64,000 bases of DNA from Shinisaurus crocodilurus (GCA_021292165.1 CM037877.1:131682274-131746273); one strand, 5' to 3'; numbered from the stretch's first letter, positions 1 through 11,195 are shown. Numbers and translations: made by a program. The notes: generated by a model not told the origin, from the letters alone.

Positions 1-604
1 AAAGAGGGGGGGGGGAGTTAATTAGACTCTTTTTGGCATATTAGTGTAGACAGGCTTATTAGAGGCATTTACAAGCTAATGATATGCATATACTCAGCTA
101 TCAAAGGAAAATGTATTTAAAGAAGTTGATTTACAGTTCAGCTGTTAGCATGCCCTTAACCAGCACTTTCCTTCTCATATAACACCAATTTAATTGGCTT
201 TGAATCTGAGCACATTTATTTATTTATTTCGCTGTTAGATGTCAACCCACCATTAATTTAGCTCTGTCCATCACCCTTAGGACTGGCCCAAGATATTTTG
301 GTGTCTAAGACAACAACAAAAAACAACAACCCCTCCCAATTAGCATCGTACACACAATCCATCAGGATATTCTTCTGCACAGGCCTTACAGAAGCGAACT
401 GGAGCCATGCAAGAACATGGCTATGGTGGATTGTGCTCTATTGGCCAGATTTGCAATTGTCTACTCTTCTACTATTAATGGTACCCAAAACCTGCTGCTT
501 GAGGTGATGGCCTCACTGTAAGGGCATCTCTAAGAATGAAGCATCAGTATGTTCAGTTAAACCCCACTTTCCCCCTTTTTAAGTATTGCACTAGGGGTAG
601 AATA
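1..604. other. AT-rich unique sequence with one repeat fragment
   Basis: No coding similarity is visible. Most of the stretch is AT-rich and non-repetitive, with several TAATTA-like motifs of the sort seen in conserved non-coding DNA, though conservation cannot be tested here. Around 282-312 a short piece (GGCCCAAGATATTTTG) matches the left end of the foldback repeats at 42529 and 45238, so a small old transposon fragment is probably present. Confidence 0.5.
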
Positions 605-853
605 TTTATTTATTTATTTATTTATTTATTATAGTTATACCCCACCTTTTTTCCTGCAAGAAACCCAAGGTGGCTTACATAATCACCATCCTCCTCCTCT
701 CCATTTTATCCTCACAACAACCCTGTGTGTTAGGTTAGGCTGAGTCAGTGACTGGCCCAAAGTCACCCAGTGAGTTTCATGGCCAAGCGGGGACTAGAAC
801 CCGGATCTCCTGAGTCCCAGTCCAACACTCTCACCACTATGCCACACTGGCTT
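605..853 (-). mobile_element. tRNA-derived SINE (GAGAGCCAGTG family), copy 1
   Basis: Read on the minus strand this is a SINE whose head carries pol III A-box-like (TGGCATAGTGG) and B-box-like (GGTTCTAGTCC) motifs. A conserved middle follows (AACCTACCTCACAGGGTTG type), then a 3' end that runs into (AAAT)n, seen here as the ATTT run at 605-635. Copies at 42949, 44761 and 47673 share the whole layout. The head is tRNA-like but is not a working tRNA gene. The family resembles common squamate tRNA-SINEs; the exact Repbase name is not certain. Confidence 0.85.
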
Positions 854-930
854 TTGTAAATTTATCAATCAGTTCTCAGGTAAAAAAAGCTCTCAAAACA
901 ACTTACACCATCAAATAAAAATCTGATTAA

Positions 931-1265
931 CAGCGTAATCCTATGGCCGCTAGACAGCGTCTAGGTGGCCATAGGGTTATTCGGAGTCCCAGCTCTGACC
1001 TCGGAAACTCGCTCTAAGATCGGAGCTGGGACTCCAAGCGGGGACTCTGAGCTCGGAGTGCCTGCCCCCCCCCCCCGCAGCCAGTGCAGAAAGAACCATG
1101 CTGGCTGCTTCTCTGAGGTTGCAAACATGACCTTGGAGATGGTATTTTGTGGGTGTTCCAGGGGGAGGGGAGGGGAGGAGACGGGCAGCACCACAATACA
1201 GAGTATCCTAGCAGTGCCTCAGCCTCTTTCCCTCGTGCTCCGAGGCATGGCACTTAGTTGAAACT
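931..1265. repeat. Unclassified foldback repeat, GCAATCCTAT-type, copy 1
   Basis: The copy begins with GCGTAATCCTATGG, followed at once by an imperfect hairpin (CTAGACAGCGTCTAG core). It then has a body with the order AAAGAACCATGCTGGCTGC, TCTGAGGT, and a GGGGAGGGGAGG run. The same order of blocks occurs at 16570-16958 and 41941-42260, where sequence has diverged a good deal. The open frames across it on both strands look like chance products of GC-rich DNA. It is probably a non-autonomous DNA transposon, but no clear target duplication was found. Confidence 0.5.
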
Positions 1266-1797
1266 GGCTTTTTTAACCTGGTGTTGCACGGTCGTCATTT
1301 TCCTATAGGCACGATTTGTTCGAAATTCCTTAAGGTAGCTGTCCGCTGTTTGGAATCCCTCCATAGGAAAGGTCCCCCAGGACTACATAATGGAATCCCA
1401 GCTCCCCCCGCCCCGGGACTACACAATGGCGTTGCCCGGGTCGTCATTTTCCTATAGTCACTGTTTTTTCAAAATCCGCCCCCCCCCCCCCCGTGTAAGC
1501 CCCGGCTGCAGTTCATATGAACATTCTGTTTGGACGTAGGAGAGATTTGCATAACCGCTCCTGAATGGCCCCTGCATGTATTCCAAATGACGCCATTGGC
1601 TCTCCTCTATTTTGGGCTGTACAGGCACTGGCGAGGGTTTTTCGGAGATTTGAACCTGCCAGTCTTTGTCCTTGGGTGATGGGGAGTATGCGTGCCAAGT
1701 TTGGGGCAGATCCGTCCAACCGGGTAGGAGCCAATGCGACGCACGCGAGCCGTTTGGACACATGTACGTACGGAGAAACTTTCACATTTATATAGTA
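1266..1797 (+). repeat. Unclassified repeat with internal duplication and LINE-like tail
   Basis: The motif GTCGTCATTTTCCTATAG occurs at about 1291 and again at about 1440, so the first part is a degenerate tandem of about 150 bp. The second part (about 1600-1797) has the word order AAGTTTGGGGCAGATCCGTC, then an acceptor-like T/A-rich end TTTATATAGTAGATT, which resembles the 3' untranslated ends of some animal retroelements. No reverse transcriptase frame is present. The class is unknown. Confidence 0.35.
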
Positions 1798-2775
1798 GAT
1801 TGGCCATCTATGTGTTTTGCAGGCTGGGAGGAGCACGGAAGCAATCTGTGCCTCCGCACTCCCACCGCCTTTCATAGGATGCCTGTAATCCTCCGAGTTC
1901 GCAGGGGTACTGGCAGCTGGATTGGATTGTGCCCCAAAACTCTATAAAATATAACATGACCATTAAAAGATACAACTAAGCCTCTTGCATATAAAATAAT
2001 TTCCGCCAGTTGGTGGGAAGAAAACCAAGAAGTGGCTCTCTAGGGTTCAAAACTGGGCGACTAGTTCTCCAATAACTGTAGGCTGAATTTTTGGAGGGTG
2101 AAAATTTGCTAACCCTTTCTGCTTTTCACTGCCACCTTTTTCAGCAGGACAGGAATTAAGGAGAATCCAAGAATGATATTAACTGCATACACCACAAAAG
2201 GTTTACAGCTTGAGATGAAAAAGAACAGCTAGAATATGCAGAGGATGCTGGAGACCTATTAGTTTCGAAAGTATCTTTCCATACAAGCCCTCACACTCAG
2301 TAACCAACAACAGTGGCCAAATACATATTCAATTAACAAAAAAACCTTTCGTTTTTCACATGTTGTGTTAAGGGCTTTTGAGACGACACAGTCCTTTCAC
2401 TCTAGGCCCAGTCACATGAACCCTTCTCAGGCTAAGCACAAACACCTAAAAACCTGAGGGGAAGGTCGAATGAAACCCTTTCCCTACTGATGAGGGGAAA
2501 GAACAATAAAGTTTATCAAGGTTCTATTTTGAATATATTCTACTGTGCGTATAAAGGTGTGAGTATGTAGGTTCAACTGTAATGTAGGTTAATAACGCCA
2601 AGCTGACACGTAGGATTTGGGTAGCAAACAAAATAAAAATATGTTTATTTTAATTCCCAAACTCTTCGTTCCAGAAAGAAAACTTCAAACCTGCCCACAC
2701 CAACCACCAACCGACACAAGAAGACTAAAACAAGAACAAGGATACGAACTAACTGACATCACTCAATCACACTCT
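1798..2775. other. Unique non-coding sequence
   Basis: Nothing recognisable as gene, RNA or repeat was seen in this stretch. Open frames are short and have no family motifs. Confidence 0.5.
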
Positions 2776-2783
2776 TTCTAAGG

Positions 2784-2919
2784 CAGTGTCCTCCAACCTT
2801 GGGTCCCCAGATGTTTTTTGGCCTACAACTCCCAGCATGCCCCAGCCAGTGTAGCTGGCTGGGGCATGCTGGGAGCTGTAGGCCAAAAACATCTGGGGAC
2901 CCAAGGTTGGAGGACACTG
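2784..2919. mobile_element. Palindromic hAT-type MITE, copy 1
   Basis: The element is one near-perfect foldback that starts CAGTGTCCTCCAACC and ends with its reverse complement, with arms of about 65 bp meeting near TAGCTGGCTGG. It is flanked by TTCTAAGG and TTCTAAGA, an 8-bp target duplication with one mismatch. CAG...CTG ends and 8-bp duplications are typical of the hAT superfamily. It has no coding capacity and needed transposase in trans. Confidence 0.85.
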
Positions 2920-3085
2920 TTCTAAGACATCACTAACCACACCCACTCTTTCAACATTCTATGCTCACCAAACATACTAACACCGATATACACCAGGGAA
3001 CTGAATTGTGAGGTTATGCCATAGCTTTCCATGCTAACTCAAGCTCCAAAATGCCAGGAAATTACAGCTGCTAAGGACCACACTA

Positions 3086-3721
3086 GGGATGTGCGAGGAA
3101 TCCAACGGGGGGGGGGGGGGGGGGATCCGACGAATTTTCTCGACTCGGCCCCATGAATTTCGTTCTGTGTCAACCCTGCGCTGGTGCAGACTCAATCTGA
3201 CATGAGTCCAGTCAGCATGCAGCCTTCCATTTTTTAAATGGGCCACAATTTGCCTGTGTATGTGTGTGTGTGTGTGTTTGGTTTAAAAAAAAAACCTGGT
3301 GAAATATGTGCAAAATTTGGGCATCTGCTATGCATTTTGCACAAATTTACGCAAATTGTGGAGCACAGAGGCCCAAATTGTGCACAAATCTGAAATTAAC
3401 TGCCAGAAAATTTGAGGTGGCCAAGGTGGAACGTGTGCATATGCAGTGAGAGGAGGATGCTTCCATGCTTCTCATGTTGAATGCTACAACAAGAACAATG
3501 ACGTGAATCTAATGAGATGAGATGTGATCTGTGCAAATCACGATTTGCCCAAATTACGCTAGAGATATGCAGTTCTTGGCTCCACATTTGCACAAATGTT
3601 TCAAGCAGTTTTGCAGAAGCCGCCCCCACCCCCGACTTGGCCTGCTTTTGGCCATCAGGTCGGAAATGTGTTGCAAGTCCATTGAGCTCAAACAGAACGA
3701 GTTTTCCATGCCGCACATCCC
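3086..3721. mobile_element. TA-flanked MITE with GGGATGTGCG ends
   Basis: The left end GGGATGTGCG is matched by CGCACATCCC at the right end, and TA lies directly outside both ends. A G-run follows the left end. The interior is rich in degenerate GCAAAT and TTTGC words in both orientations. TA duplications suggest Tc1/mariner-like transposition; no transposase is present. Related ends occur at about 14160, 37396-37795 and 59249. Confidence 0.6.
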
Positions 3722-3790
3722 TAGCCCACACCCTTAATGGATTTTTTTGTTAAGGCAACATGCATATGGTATGATATCCTATGCTGTGAT

Positions 3791-3823
3791 TAGTTCCAGC
3801 TATAGGAACTATAGCTGGAACTA
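3791..3823. repeat. Perfect 15-bp hairpin
   Basis: TAGTTCCAGCTATAG and its exact reverse complement are separated by GAA. No terminator or RNA gene context is visible, so this is recorded as a palindrome only. Confidence 0.6.
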
Positions 3824-4079
3824 CTACTACTTCGGGAGTTGGATGGCTGTCAGTGGCAGAGTGGTGGGCCTAAGTTTCAGTTTTGTCTGCTCACTGGAAT
3901 AGACACATGGAGTCTATACAATTGAAGCCATCGTTCCATGTTACAAGTAACCAAATGGAAACCAAGACCATCCACATAGAATGAGAGAGTTGGAAGGGAC
4001 TCATCACAGTGAGTATACTCTCCTTCCTCCACTACCCTTCCTTTTTGGGCTTTGGTGTCAATGACACTAGCATTACCGG

Positions 4080-4760
4080 TCACGGGCTCAGGGGCACAGC
4101 CTGCTTTGAGGGATCCCTGGGCAAGTTCCTGCCCAGGACCCCCTGCCACCCCCCCCCATCACAAGCTCCATCCATCACCGCTGGATCCTCCAGCTCTGCG
4201 GTCGCCACCTCCAGCTTTCCCGCCGCTGGTCAGTCCTCCTTCCTTCCTTTCCTCCCCCCACTTTTAAAAACAAAACAAAACACTGGCAACAGCAGCTCCT
4301 CCTCCTCCTAGCCCAGCACACCATTTTAAAAGTAAAGTTTTTTTTTAGTTACATTTTGAGTAGCAGTGATCTGAACCAATCAGACACTCCCTTTGGGGTG
4401 CCACAGCCAGTGAGAGCACAGGAGCAGCAAAGGGGCAGTAGTTATGTCATTCCTGTGCCCTCATTGGCTGTGTCCCCCAAACGCAGTGTCTGATTGGTTC
4501 AGATCACTGTTACTGAAAACATAAGTAGAAAAACTTTACTCTTAAAATTGTGCACTATGGGGCCTTCGGACTCAACCAGCTGGGTACCACAGCACTTCTT
4601 TTGCTACTGCCAGGGCCAAGCCAGGCTAGAAGGAGAGGGAAGAAGGGAGTTCAGGGGGTCCTTTAGGGCCCCTCCAGACCACAGCCCTGCACCCCGTGGT
4701 GCGGCCATGTGCCCCGTGGTCCAGCCCTGGTTGCACCACTGCGCAGGCTCAAGTATACCA
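4080..4760. repeat. Foldback repeat with CCAATCAG arms, copy 1
   Basis: The core at about 4328-4556 is an imperfect inverted repeat. The left arm runs through AGTAGCAGTGATCTGAACCA and CCAATCAG; the right arm has CTGATTGGTTCAGATCACTG. GC-rich flanks on both sides seem to belong to it, because a diverged one-armed relative with the same GC-rich left flank lies at 54760-55200. Outer limits are uncertain. It is probably a non-autonomous DNA transposon. Confidence 0.5.
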
Positions 4761-5156
4761 TCCTTGTACTGAAGATCACCTTCTCCGGTGGGTGTTCCAG
4801 GGGGACATCCTTGTTTTTGTTAGGTTCTGTTTCCTAGACAAATGGTTGACTCACTTCTACTGGCAGGGAACTGCTAAGCTCTTTGCCCTCTTCTCCATTC
4901 CATGCTGGGTGCTCAGGTCTGCCTGGCTCTGAAAAACCTTTGTGCTGAGTCACAACCAGTTCTTTACCAGTGGACCTTTCAGCTAAGAGCAGTGTTCTTC
5001 ACTGCAAGGCCCATGGACCAGTGGCAGCTCCCAATCACCCCAAGTGTGACTCCACTTGTAATTAGGCAGTGAGCCGTCGGTGGGGTTTGCTGCATTGCCA
5101 GCCCCACTCCCAATCCTGCTTTCCCTTTTTCCTTTCCCTCCCTCTCTCCCCATCTT

Positions 5157-5176
5157 TCTCTCTCTCTCTCTCTCGC
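5157..5176. repeat. (TC)n microsatellite
   Basis: A run of TC dinucleotides lies in a pyrimidine-rich stretch. Confidence 0.85.
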
Positions 5177-5534
5177 TTCCTTCTAACAAGTGGGAACATT
5201 GGCATGTTACTGAACCAATGTCTGATCTGTGAACTGCTGGACTAGCATGAAATGTACATTTTGTACAGCAACTGATGTCATTTTGTGGGAGAAATGCATG
5301 CAATCATAAATAAAGAAAAGCTGAACAGACAACAGGGGGGAAAGAGAAACTGGGGAGGTGAACACCTAGGAGTGTGCAGGGTGGGGGAAGTGGGTAACCT
5401 TCTCAGGGGCCCCTCAAACCTGGCAGTGCCACTGCGACTTTGAGTGAACGATCTGTTCCACTGAAAACACTTTCCTCTTCCACTGCCATCTCCCTTCCCC
5501 AAAATTGGAGCAGCTGAAGAATGTGGATGTTGCT

Positions 5535-5672
5535 CAGCCTTCTCCAATCTGCTGCCCTCCAGATGTTTTGGACTACAACTCCCAGCACTGCTGACCATTG
5601 GCCATGCTGGCTGGGGCTGATGGGAGTTGAAGTCCAAATATATATTGAGGGCACTATCCTGGGGAAGCTTGA
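5535..5672. mobile_element. Diverged palindromic hAT-type MITE
   Basis: The left end CAGCCTTCTCCAATCTG and the shared middle GGACTACAACTCCCAGCA match the hAT-type foldback at 39704-39822. The right arm carries the complement (GGGAGTTGAAGTCC) but its end is badly eroded near GGGGAAGCTT. No target duplication is clear, which fits an older copy. Confidence 0.6.
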
Positions 5673-6436
5673 TGTAGCCTCTGCTCTGTCCACTCTGGGG
5701 CCAAAGCAGCTGAACCTAATGAATACTGGTGCCTAGGGCAATTATTCTTGCAGTAGGTAAGGGGGGGGGGAGATCTTGAAGATGTCACAACTAGGCTTAG
5801 GTCAAAATGGGGAAGATGCACTCCATGAACATTTTCTCCACCCACAAAATGTGCTCACTTCTTCAGTAATCTTTTGGTCTGAACTAAGTTTGTTTGCCCT
5901 TAATGACATCACGTCATTATAGCCAACTTTGATTGGCTGTGTGATTGTGTGATGATATCACTGTTACTAGAAGGAAGGCCTATCTTTCAAAGGAAAATTG
6001 ACGTCAAAATTGCAGCCAATGAGAACTGTGAATAGTAGTGAATTGGTGTAAGAAAAGTAAACTTTGAGCGACCTTTCTGGAAACATTTTGGGTCATCCCC
6101 AAATCCCTTTTCCCATGTTGAAAATGTTTGCTCAATATCATTCAGCTCAGGCCTAATCACAGCTATGGGTGTTCAAAACTGCTAGGCAGCATTTCTTCTT
6201 GAAGTCAATTTTCTTGACCAGAGCTAAGTAATTCTAAAGAAAAATCAATCTGACACAACAGATTCCATAGTTCCCATGCTGAATGTTTTACAGGGCACAG
6301 GCATGCTTCAGTCACAATCTCAGTTCACCGTGGATCTAAAGCTGGTGTTCAAATAGTAGCTTATACATATATGAAATACAGTCATGCCTTGGATTGAGAG
6401 CATAATTGTGGAGAAAAGAGCCTCTGGGGGTTCCTA

Positions 6437-6480
6437 CACACACACACACACACACACACTCACACACACACACACACACC
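6437..6480. repeat. (CA)n microsatellite inside the solo LTR
   Basis: A CA run with one CT interruption lies near the left end of the LTR and accounts for the Cys/Val-rich open frame on the minus strand. Confidence 0.9.
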
Positions 6481-7114
6481 TCCTCATGTGTAAACCAGGT
6501 GGTCCTGGCTGGAGGCTGGGAGGAGGCGAAATGTGCATAAAGTGTCTGATAAAGCATGGCGCCTGAAAGTCCTGAAAAGCTGGTCTAGTCTACAGTGACC
6601 TGGCTTTCATATGCAAATGTGGTTCAGGCCTGGTAAGTCATGAGTCATCCCTCCCCTGCCTGGCCAGGTGAAGTTCATCCTGATTGGCTAGAGGCAGCAG
6701 AGCTACAGAAAGGAGGAGGGGAGGGGGAAAGGTATATTGCCAAGGTGTGGCTTTTGTCTTTGGTCGTCGTGTTGTTGCTGTGGATCATGGCAGCAAGCTA
6801 CGTGGAGGTCCAAGCCTTCGGGCTGGCCTCAGGTGGCTCCTGGTGAAATTAGCTGAATGAGGGTCAGGCAAAGGCAAGCCTTGAGGAGGGCTACCCATCC
6901 CGGACCTTAGGGTGGGTGTGGTAGTCTCCTCAGGTGGCAAGGCTGTGCTGAAACCAACCCTGAAGAGAACTGGCCCCCAGGTAACTAGTGTGTGCCTGGG
7001 AGATGTAAGGAATCAAGTTTTGTTATTTTGCAGCTCTACTGTCTGTGTACCAAAGCGTCTCTCTATCTTGGCTACTTCCCTCATTTCCCAACTTTTGTTG
7101 TAATATGCTACCTG

Positions 7115-7120
7115 AATAAA
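7115..7120 (+). promoter_or_regulatory. Probable LTR polyadenylation signal
   Basis: AATAAA sits in CTGAATAAACC in the last quarter of the solo LTR, where retroviral R/U5 signals are expected. Use is inferred only. Confidence 0.55.
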
Positions 7121-7559
7121 CCTTCTTGGTTTTTACCCCACATGGCGTTTGTGATTGCTCTGTTGGTTCAGCAGCTAAATCCAGGTTATAGTCAAGGGCA
7201 AGTCCCTGGCAGAGATTCAAGTAGGATTGCAGAGCTGAGGCTGGCAGTCTGGCACCTTGAGATCTCTGGGGGTCTTTTGGGTAGGAAAGGGTGGGTTGGC
7301 GGAGTCAGCCAGCCCCCCTTCCTTCACAATAATTAGTTCCGGAAACGTGCTTGTAATCCAAAACACTCTTATATCAAAACGAACCACCACCACCCCCAAA
7401 AAATGTACAGAGATTTTTAATTTAAGCCATACTACAGTACTTGTATTGCAAGACGTCGCTTGTATATCAAGTAATAAATAAATAAATAAATATTTAAAAA
7501 TTTGCTTGTCTTGCAAAACGCTCTCAAACCAAGTTACTTGCAATCCAAGGTATTACTGT

Positions 7560-8640
7560 ATGAGAAAGTCTGCCCACAACACCAAACCCCATTTTAAGCA
7601 GAATTTGGTGGCAAATCTAATCACCATAGCTATCATGGGTGACGTTATGCAAATACTTTTTGCCCCCAATAATAATGGAACTTTCACAAAGAATAAATAC
7701 TGAATTGTCACAGAGAAGGGAAATAAATAACTAGGAATCTTATTAGCATTATTAGCCAGTGGACAAAAAGGCCCAAGAAGAACAGACATTCATGAATAAG
7801 TGGTTTGCAGGCTTCACAGAAGGGCCAAAACGACACATGACAAAGACAGACCCATGTCTTTGAATGCAAGTTGCTTCCAACTTGTAGTAAAGTGGCCGAG
7901 CCGGGGCAGAAAAGCAACAGGTGCAATTGGGGTGTTGAACCTTTGCATTCTCTGCTTTTCTCTTAGCTGTCAGACCAGGCTGTTTTTCTCCCAGCCAGTC
8001 AGGCTCATCATTTCCAGTCTCAAAACCTGGCTGGGAGAAAAGTGGGATGGGGATGGGTTGTGGGAGTCAAAGCAGTGTTGGCAGGAGAAGGAGTTAGCAC
8101 CCTCCGCTCTCACTTGCTGCTTCTCTGCCAGAAATCCCCCCAAAACACACACACTTCTGTTTGGGGGTTGACTCACTTTTGAAAATATGTAGCTCTGCCC
8201 ACTTTGGTTACTGACAGAGACTGGACACCAGAAGTGGGTGCTGGAGACAAAATTGAAGTGAAATAGTATGGAGCTTTTGCTCACTTCTGCATTTTATCTG
8301 TTCTCAAGCACTTGCTCAAAGGGCACTCTGTGATGTTCTGGTGCCCTTGTCCACCCTGCTATGGAAAGCTCCAAGGCTCTGCCCTTTGCCCTCTCCCTTC
8401 TCCATTTGCAGCCTGCCCCAGGATATTTTGATGTTCAGCCTTGGTCACCTCATCTTTGCTGATGACTCCAATGCCTTCACAGATATTTATACTTCCGTGA
8501 GTGTCTTGCCAGGCCTCAGACACTTCTATGGCCCAAAGCACAAAATGCTCTCTATGTCCTAGCTCTGTATATTCTCCGTCAAAGAATTCCAAAGATTTCT
8601 ATTCAGGAAACCCACATTTTAGAGCTGGAATACATTTTGG
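7560..8640. other. Unique non-coding sequence with a short hairpin
   Basis: No gene or known repeat was recognised. TTTTCTCCCAGCCAG at about 7985 is exactly reverse complementary to CTGGCTGGGAGAAAA ending near 8041. Open frames here lack domain motifs. Confidence 0.45.
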
Positions 8641-8644
8641 ACCC

Positions 8645-9625
8645 CTCTCACCGGATCGTCACCTTGAAGTGGTGAGTGGGCTTGCGTGTTCCGATGAACT
8701 CTGTGAGCAATGCCGTCGGGAGCTATATATTCCCGGTAGGGTCACCCATGGCGGTAAGGTCCGGGGAGAGGAACCAGACAAAGAACGATCCAAAACAAAA
8801 AGTCCTCACTTCATCAGCAAGTGCAAGCTAACCCTTTGGTGATGCCATCTATCCAGCTTGGCGGGACAATACTGGAAAATGTCGATCATTTTCTCTATCT
8901 TGGCAGCTATCTTTCTGTTACAGCTAACATCGACAGTGAAATCCAGCATCGTCTGAGCTCTGCAAGTGCCGCGTTTTCTCGAATGAAACATAGAGTGTTC
9001 GAGGATCGGGATATTTGTAAGAAGACCAAAACACTGGTTTATGAAGCCATTGTATTACCAACTTTATTGTATGCCTGCGAAACATGGAATATCTATAAAC
9101 GTCACCTCCAACTCCTTGAAAGATTTCATCAACGTTGCCTTCGGAAAATCCTGCTAATTACTTGGGAAGATAGGCGAACAAATGTCAGTGTACTGGAAGA
9201 AGCAAAGACTACTAGCATTGAAAAAATGATCCTTCAATGCCAACTTCAGTGGACCGGTCATGTTGTTCGAATGCCTGACTGCCGTCTCCCAAAGCAGTTA
9301 CTTTATTCCTAACTCAAGGATGGAAAGAATATCGGTGGTCAATATAAGAGGTTTAAAGATGTTCATAAGGCTAATCTAAAAAAATGCAATATAAACATCA
9401 AAAACTGGGAAGCTCTGGCCCATGAACTGATCTAACTGGAGGTTGGCCTTTCACAAAGGTTCTATGGACTTTGAAGAAGCCCGAGTGCAAGGTGAAAGGG
9501 AGAAACGTGCTAAGCGAAAAGCACGTCAAACGAATCCTTTACAGGACCATCTTCCATCTGGTAACCTGTGTCCTCACTGTGGGAAGCTGTGTGGATCTAG
9601 AATTGGCCTCCACAGTCACTTACTG
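8645..9625 (+). pseudogene. LINE remnant: 5' leader fused to reverse-transcriptase C-terminus
   Basis: Two separated parts of one LINE are joined. The first (about 8645-8805) is non-coding and includes GGTAGGGTCACCCATGGCGG, a word I associate with 5' leaders of some non-LTR elements. The second (8821-9312) encodes about 160 residues of the region after the reverse transcriptase core: YLGSYL, then EIQHRL, YEAIVLPTLLYACETW, RFHQRCLRKIL and QLQWTGHVVRMPD. A nonsense codon TAA at 9310 replaces the CAA of the other copy. Frames continue in pieces to a C2H2/C2HC-like finger (CPHCGKLCGSRIGLHSH) ending near 9625. The catalytic reverse transcriptase is missing. Clade is uncertain (I/Nimb- or RTE-like). 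Confidence 0.7.
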
Positions 9626-10200
9626 CAGGTGACCTCCTCGGGCACCTCTCCTTTGGAGCAGCAGCCCATCTGCTGTTAGCTCGGGCGAAACAGAGGTCCA
9701 GGTGGCTGCTCCGGATGACAGGCAGTTTCTGCAGAGGAGGGGTGTCCTGGGAGATCTCCTGCAACACAGGCAATTTTCTAGTACAGTTCTCCAGCCAGGC
9801 AATGCATGGCTCTGAGGAAGGACCCCCTCAGAGCCAGGCATTTCGGTCTGAGCAGCTCTCCAGAGAGAGAGGGTTCTTAGAACAAGCCAGAGGGCGGGCA
9901 GCTCCTCCAGAACAGCCGCCTGTCCTCTGTCCCACTCTGAGAGACCTCTCAAAGTGAAACAGAGGGCTGGTGGCTGCTCCAGAGAGCCCTGCCAGCTACT
10001 CTCCTGCTGCGGCATTTGCCACAGCAGGCAAGCAGGGTCAGTGGGAATATCTGGAGCACCCGCTAATGCTGCTGCCTCACTCCAGTGGCGTGGCAGCAGG
10101 GAGCCATCCTGGTGGCGGGGGGGGGGGCGGACGGAGACGCACAATTTGCTGTTCCTCCCGGTATGCCGCCTGAGCAGGGGGTATTCATCCCGCCTCATGG
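9626..10200 (-). other. GC-rich unclassified tract with a 192-codon open frame
   Basis: The LINE remnant stops abruptly at a GC-rich block that stays open on the minus strand for 192 codons (9620-10198). The product is rich in Leu, Pro, Arg, Ser and Trp and has no domain I recognise. On the plus strand the block holds loose repeats of GAAACAGAGG followed by TGGCTGCTCC, at about 9690 and 9957. This suggests degenerate internal repetition and not a gene. A G-run at 10120-10128 interrupts it. I would not call it coding without independent support. Confidence 0.3.
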
Positions 10201-11195
10201 GAGGGCCAGCCCTGAGCTTTGGTTACAAAAGCCAACATGCACTGAACCCCTTCATATACATCCTAATTCCACTTGGTTCCCACCACAAAGGACTGCAAAG
10301 GTCAGAGCCCAATGGGAGAAACTACATCCACTCTAGTGAAAGATGGCCTCCAGCATAATCTGGTGCTGGTCTGGAAACTCTCCATGTGATCAGGAGGATC
10401 CATGTGGCAAGTTGCACTGGACAGTCACACTCACAGTAACGTGTAGACTGGTCCCATCTGGTTTAATGTGACAAGATTTTTCGCAGGATTATATGCATCT
10501 GATGAAGCAAGTTGTTGCGTATGAAAGCTTTCGCCATGGCAAACCAGTTTGCCTGCCATACCTCTAATCAATTCATCGGGGGGGGGGGATCTCTTTTCAC
10601 CAAGCATACCTCTTTTCATCTGACAATTTTTGTAGGGTCCATCATTCCTTCCTACTACTTTTCATTGCTTCCGATTTCCACACCTTATATTTCCACACCT
10701 AATACAATGAGTGCAATATAGAAAAATATATATAAATTGGGTCAACAACAATACAGCTTGAGGCTATCCTTACATTGACAGAGCCCATTCTTGCTTTAAA
10801 CAGCATATTCCTTAACTGCGGACACAATTACCAGATCCTACAAATTTTATCTGTCTATGTTATCTCATTACCTAACTCTTCATTATTGTATTATCTTGCA
10901 AATCAGGCAGAGCAGCTACTCTGCAGCTGGCCTGCCACTTTTGCTACTGGTACTGCCGCATGGAGGTGAAAAAACATGATCCAGTACACACAATTACCCA
11001 CGGTTTGTTAAGTGTTTCAAGAGTGATTAAGCAGTGAGCAAGCGGGCTCCCGCTTTATTCACTAACTTCTGCTTTGTTAAACAACCCAGGAATGCCCTGT
11101 TCCTGGCTTGTTCTCTGTGACATCTGAAATGGGAACTCTGGGATCTTGATGGAAAACCAACTCAAGAGTTTTAGGGTGCAATCCTAAATGCGTTT
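10201..11195. other. Mostly unique sequence with a CTGATGAAG-type motif
   Basis: No gene was seen. Around 10497-10535 the words CATCTGATGAAGCAAG and ATGAAAGCTTTCGCC resemble a motif pair found inverted at 21330, 39390 and 41610, so a small fragment of a dispersed repeat is likely. Confidence 0.4.

Larger units (their letters stand above)
6407..7328 (+). mobile_element. Solo LTR of an endogenous retrovirus
   Basis: The 922-bp block starts with TG and ends with CA, and it is flanked on both sides by ATAAT (6402-6406 and 7329-7333). Removing the block and one ATAAT restores the host MITE without a gap, as judged against the copy at 34028. A likely polyadenylation signal AATAAA lies at 7115-7120, after a U3-like region with GGTATATTG near 6731. 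A (CA)n run occupies about 6437-6478. No gag, pol or env sequence adjoins it, so it is a solo LTR left by recombination. The ERV class is not assigned. Confidence 0.8.
6379..7558. mobile_element. TA-flanked MITE split by a solo LTR
   Basis: The two parts, 6379-6406 and 7334-7558, together match the uninterrupted copy at 34028-34278 over its length. The left end is CAGTCATGCCTTGGATTG, the right end is CAATCCAAGGTATTACTG, and TA flanks both outer ends (6377-6378 and 7559-7560). The removed length is about 253 bp. The ends and the TA duplication suggest a Tc1/mariner or pogo/Tigger-like element without transposase. The interruption is the LTR at 6407-7328. Confidence 0.8.

Noticed and set aside
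3104..3124. G-quadruplex or regulatory G-run
   Set aside because: It is a single homopolymer inside a MITE; several similar G or C runs in the window may partly reflect sequencing or repeat-end slippage.
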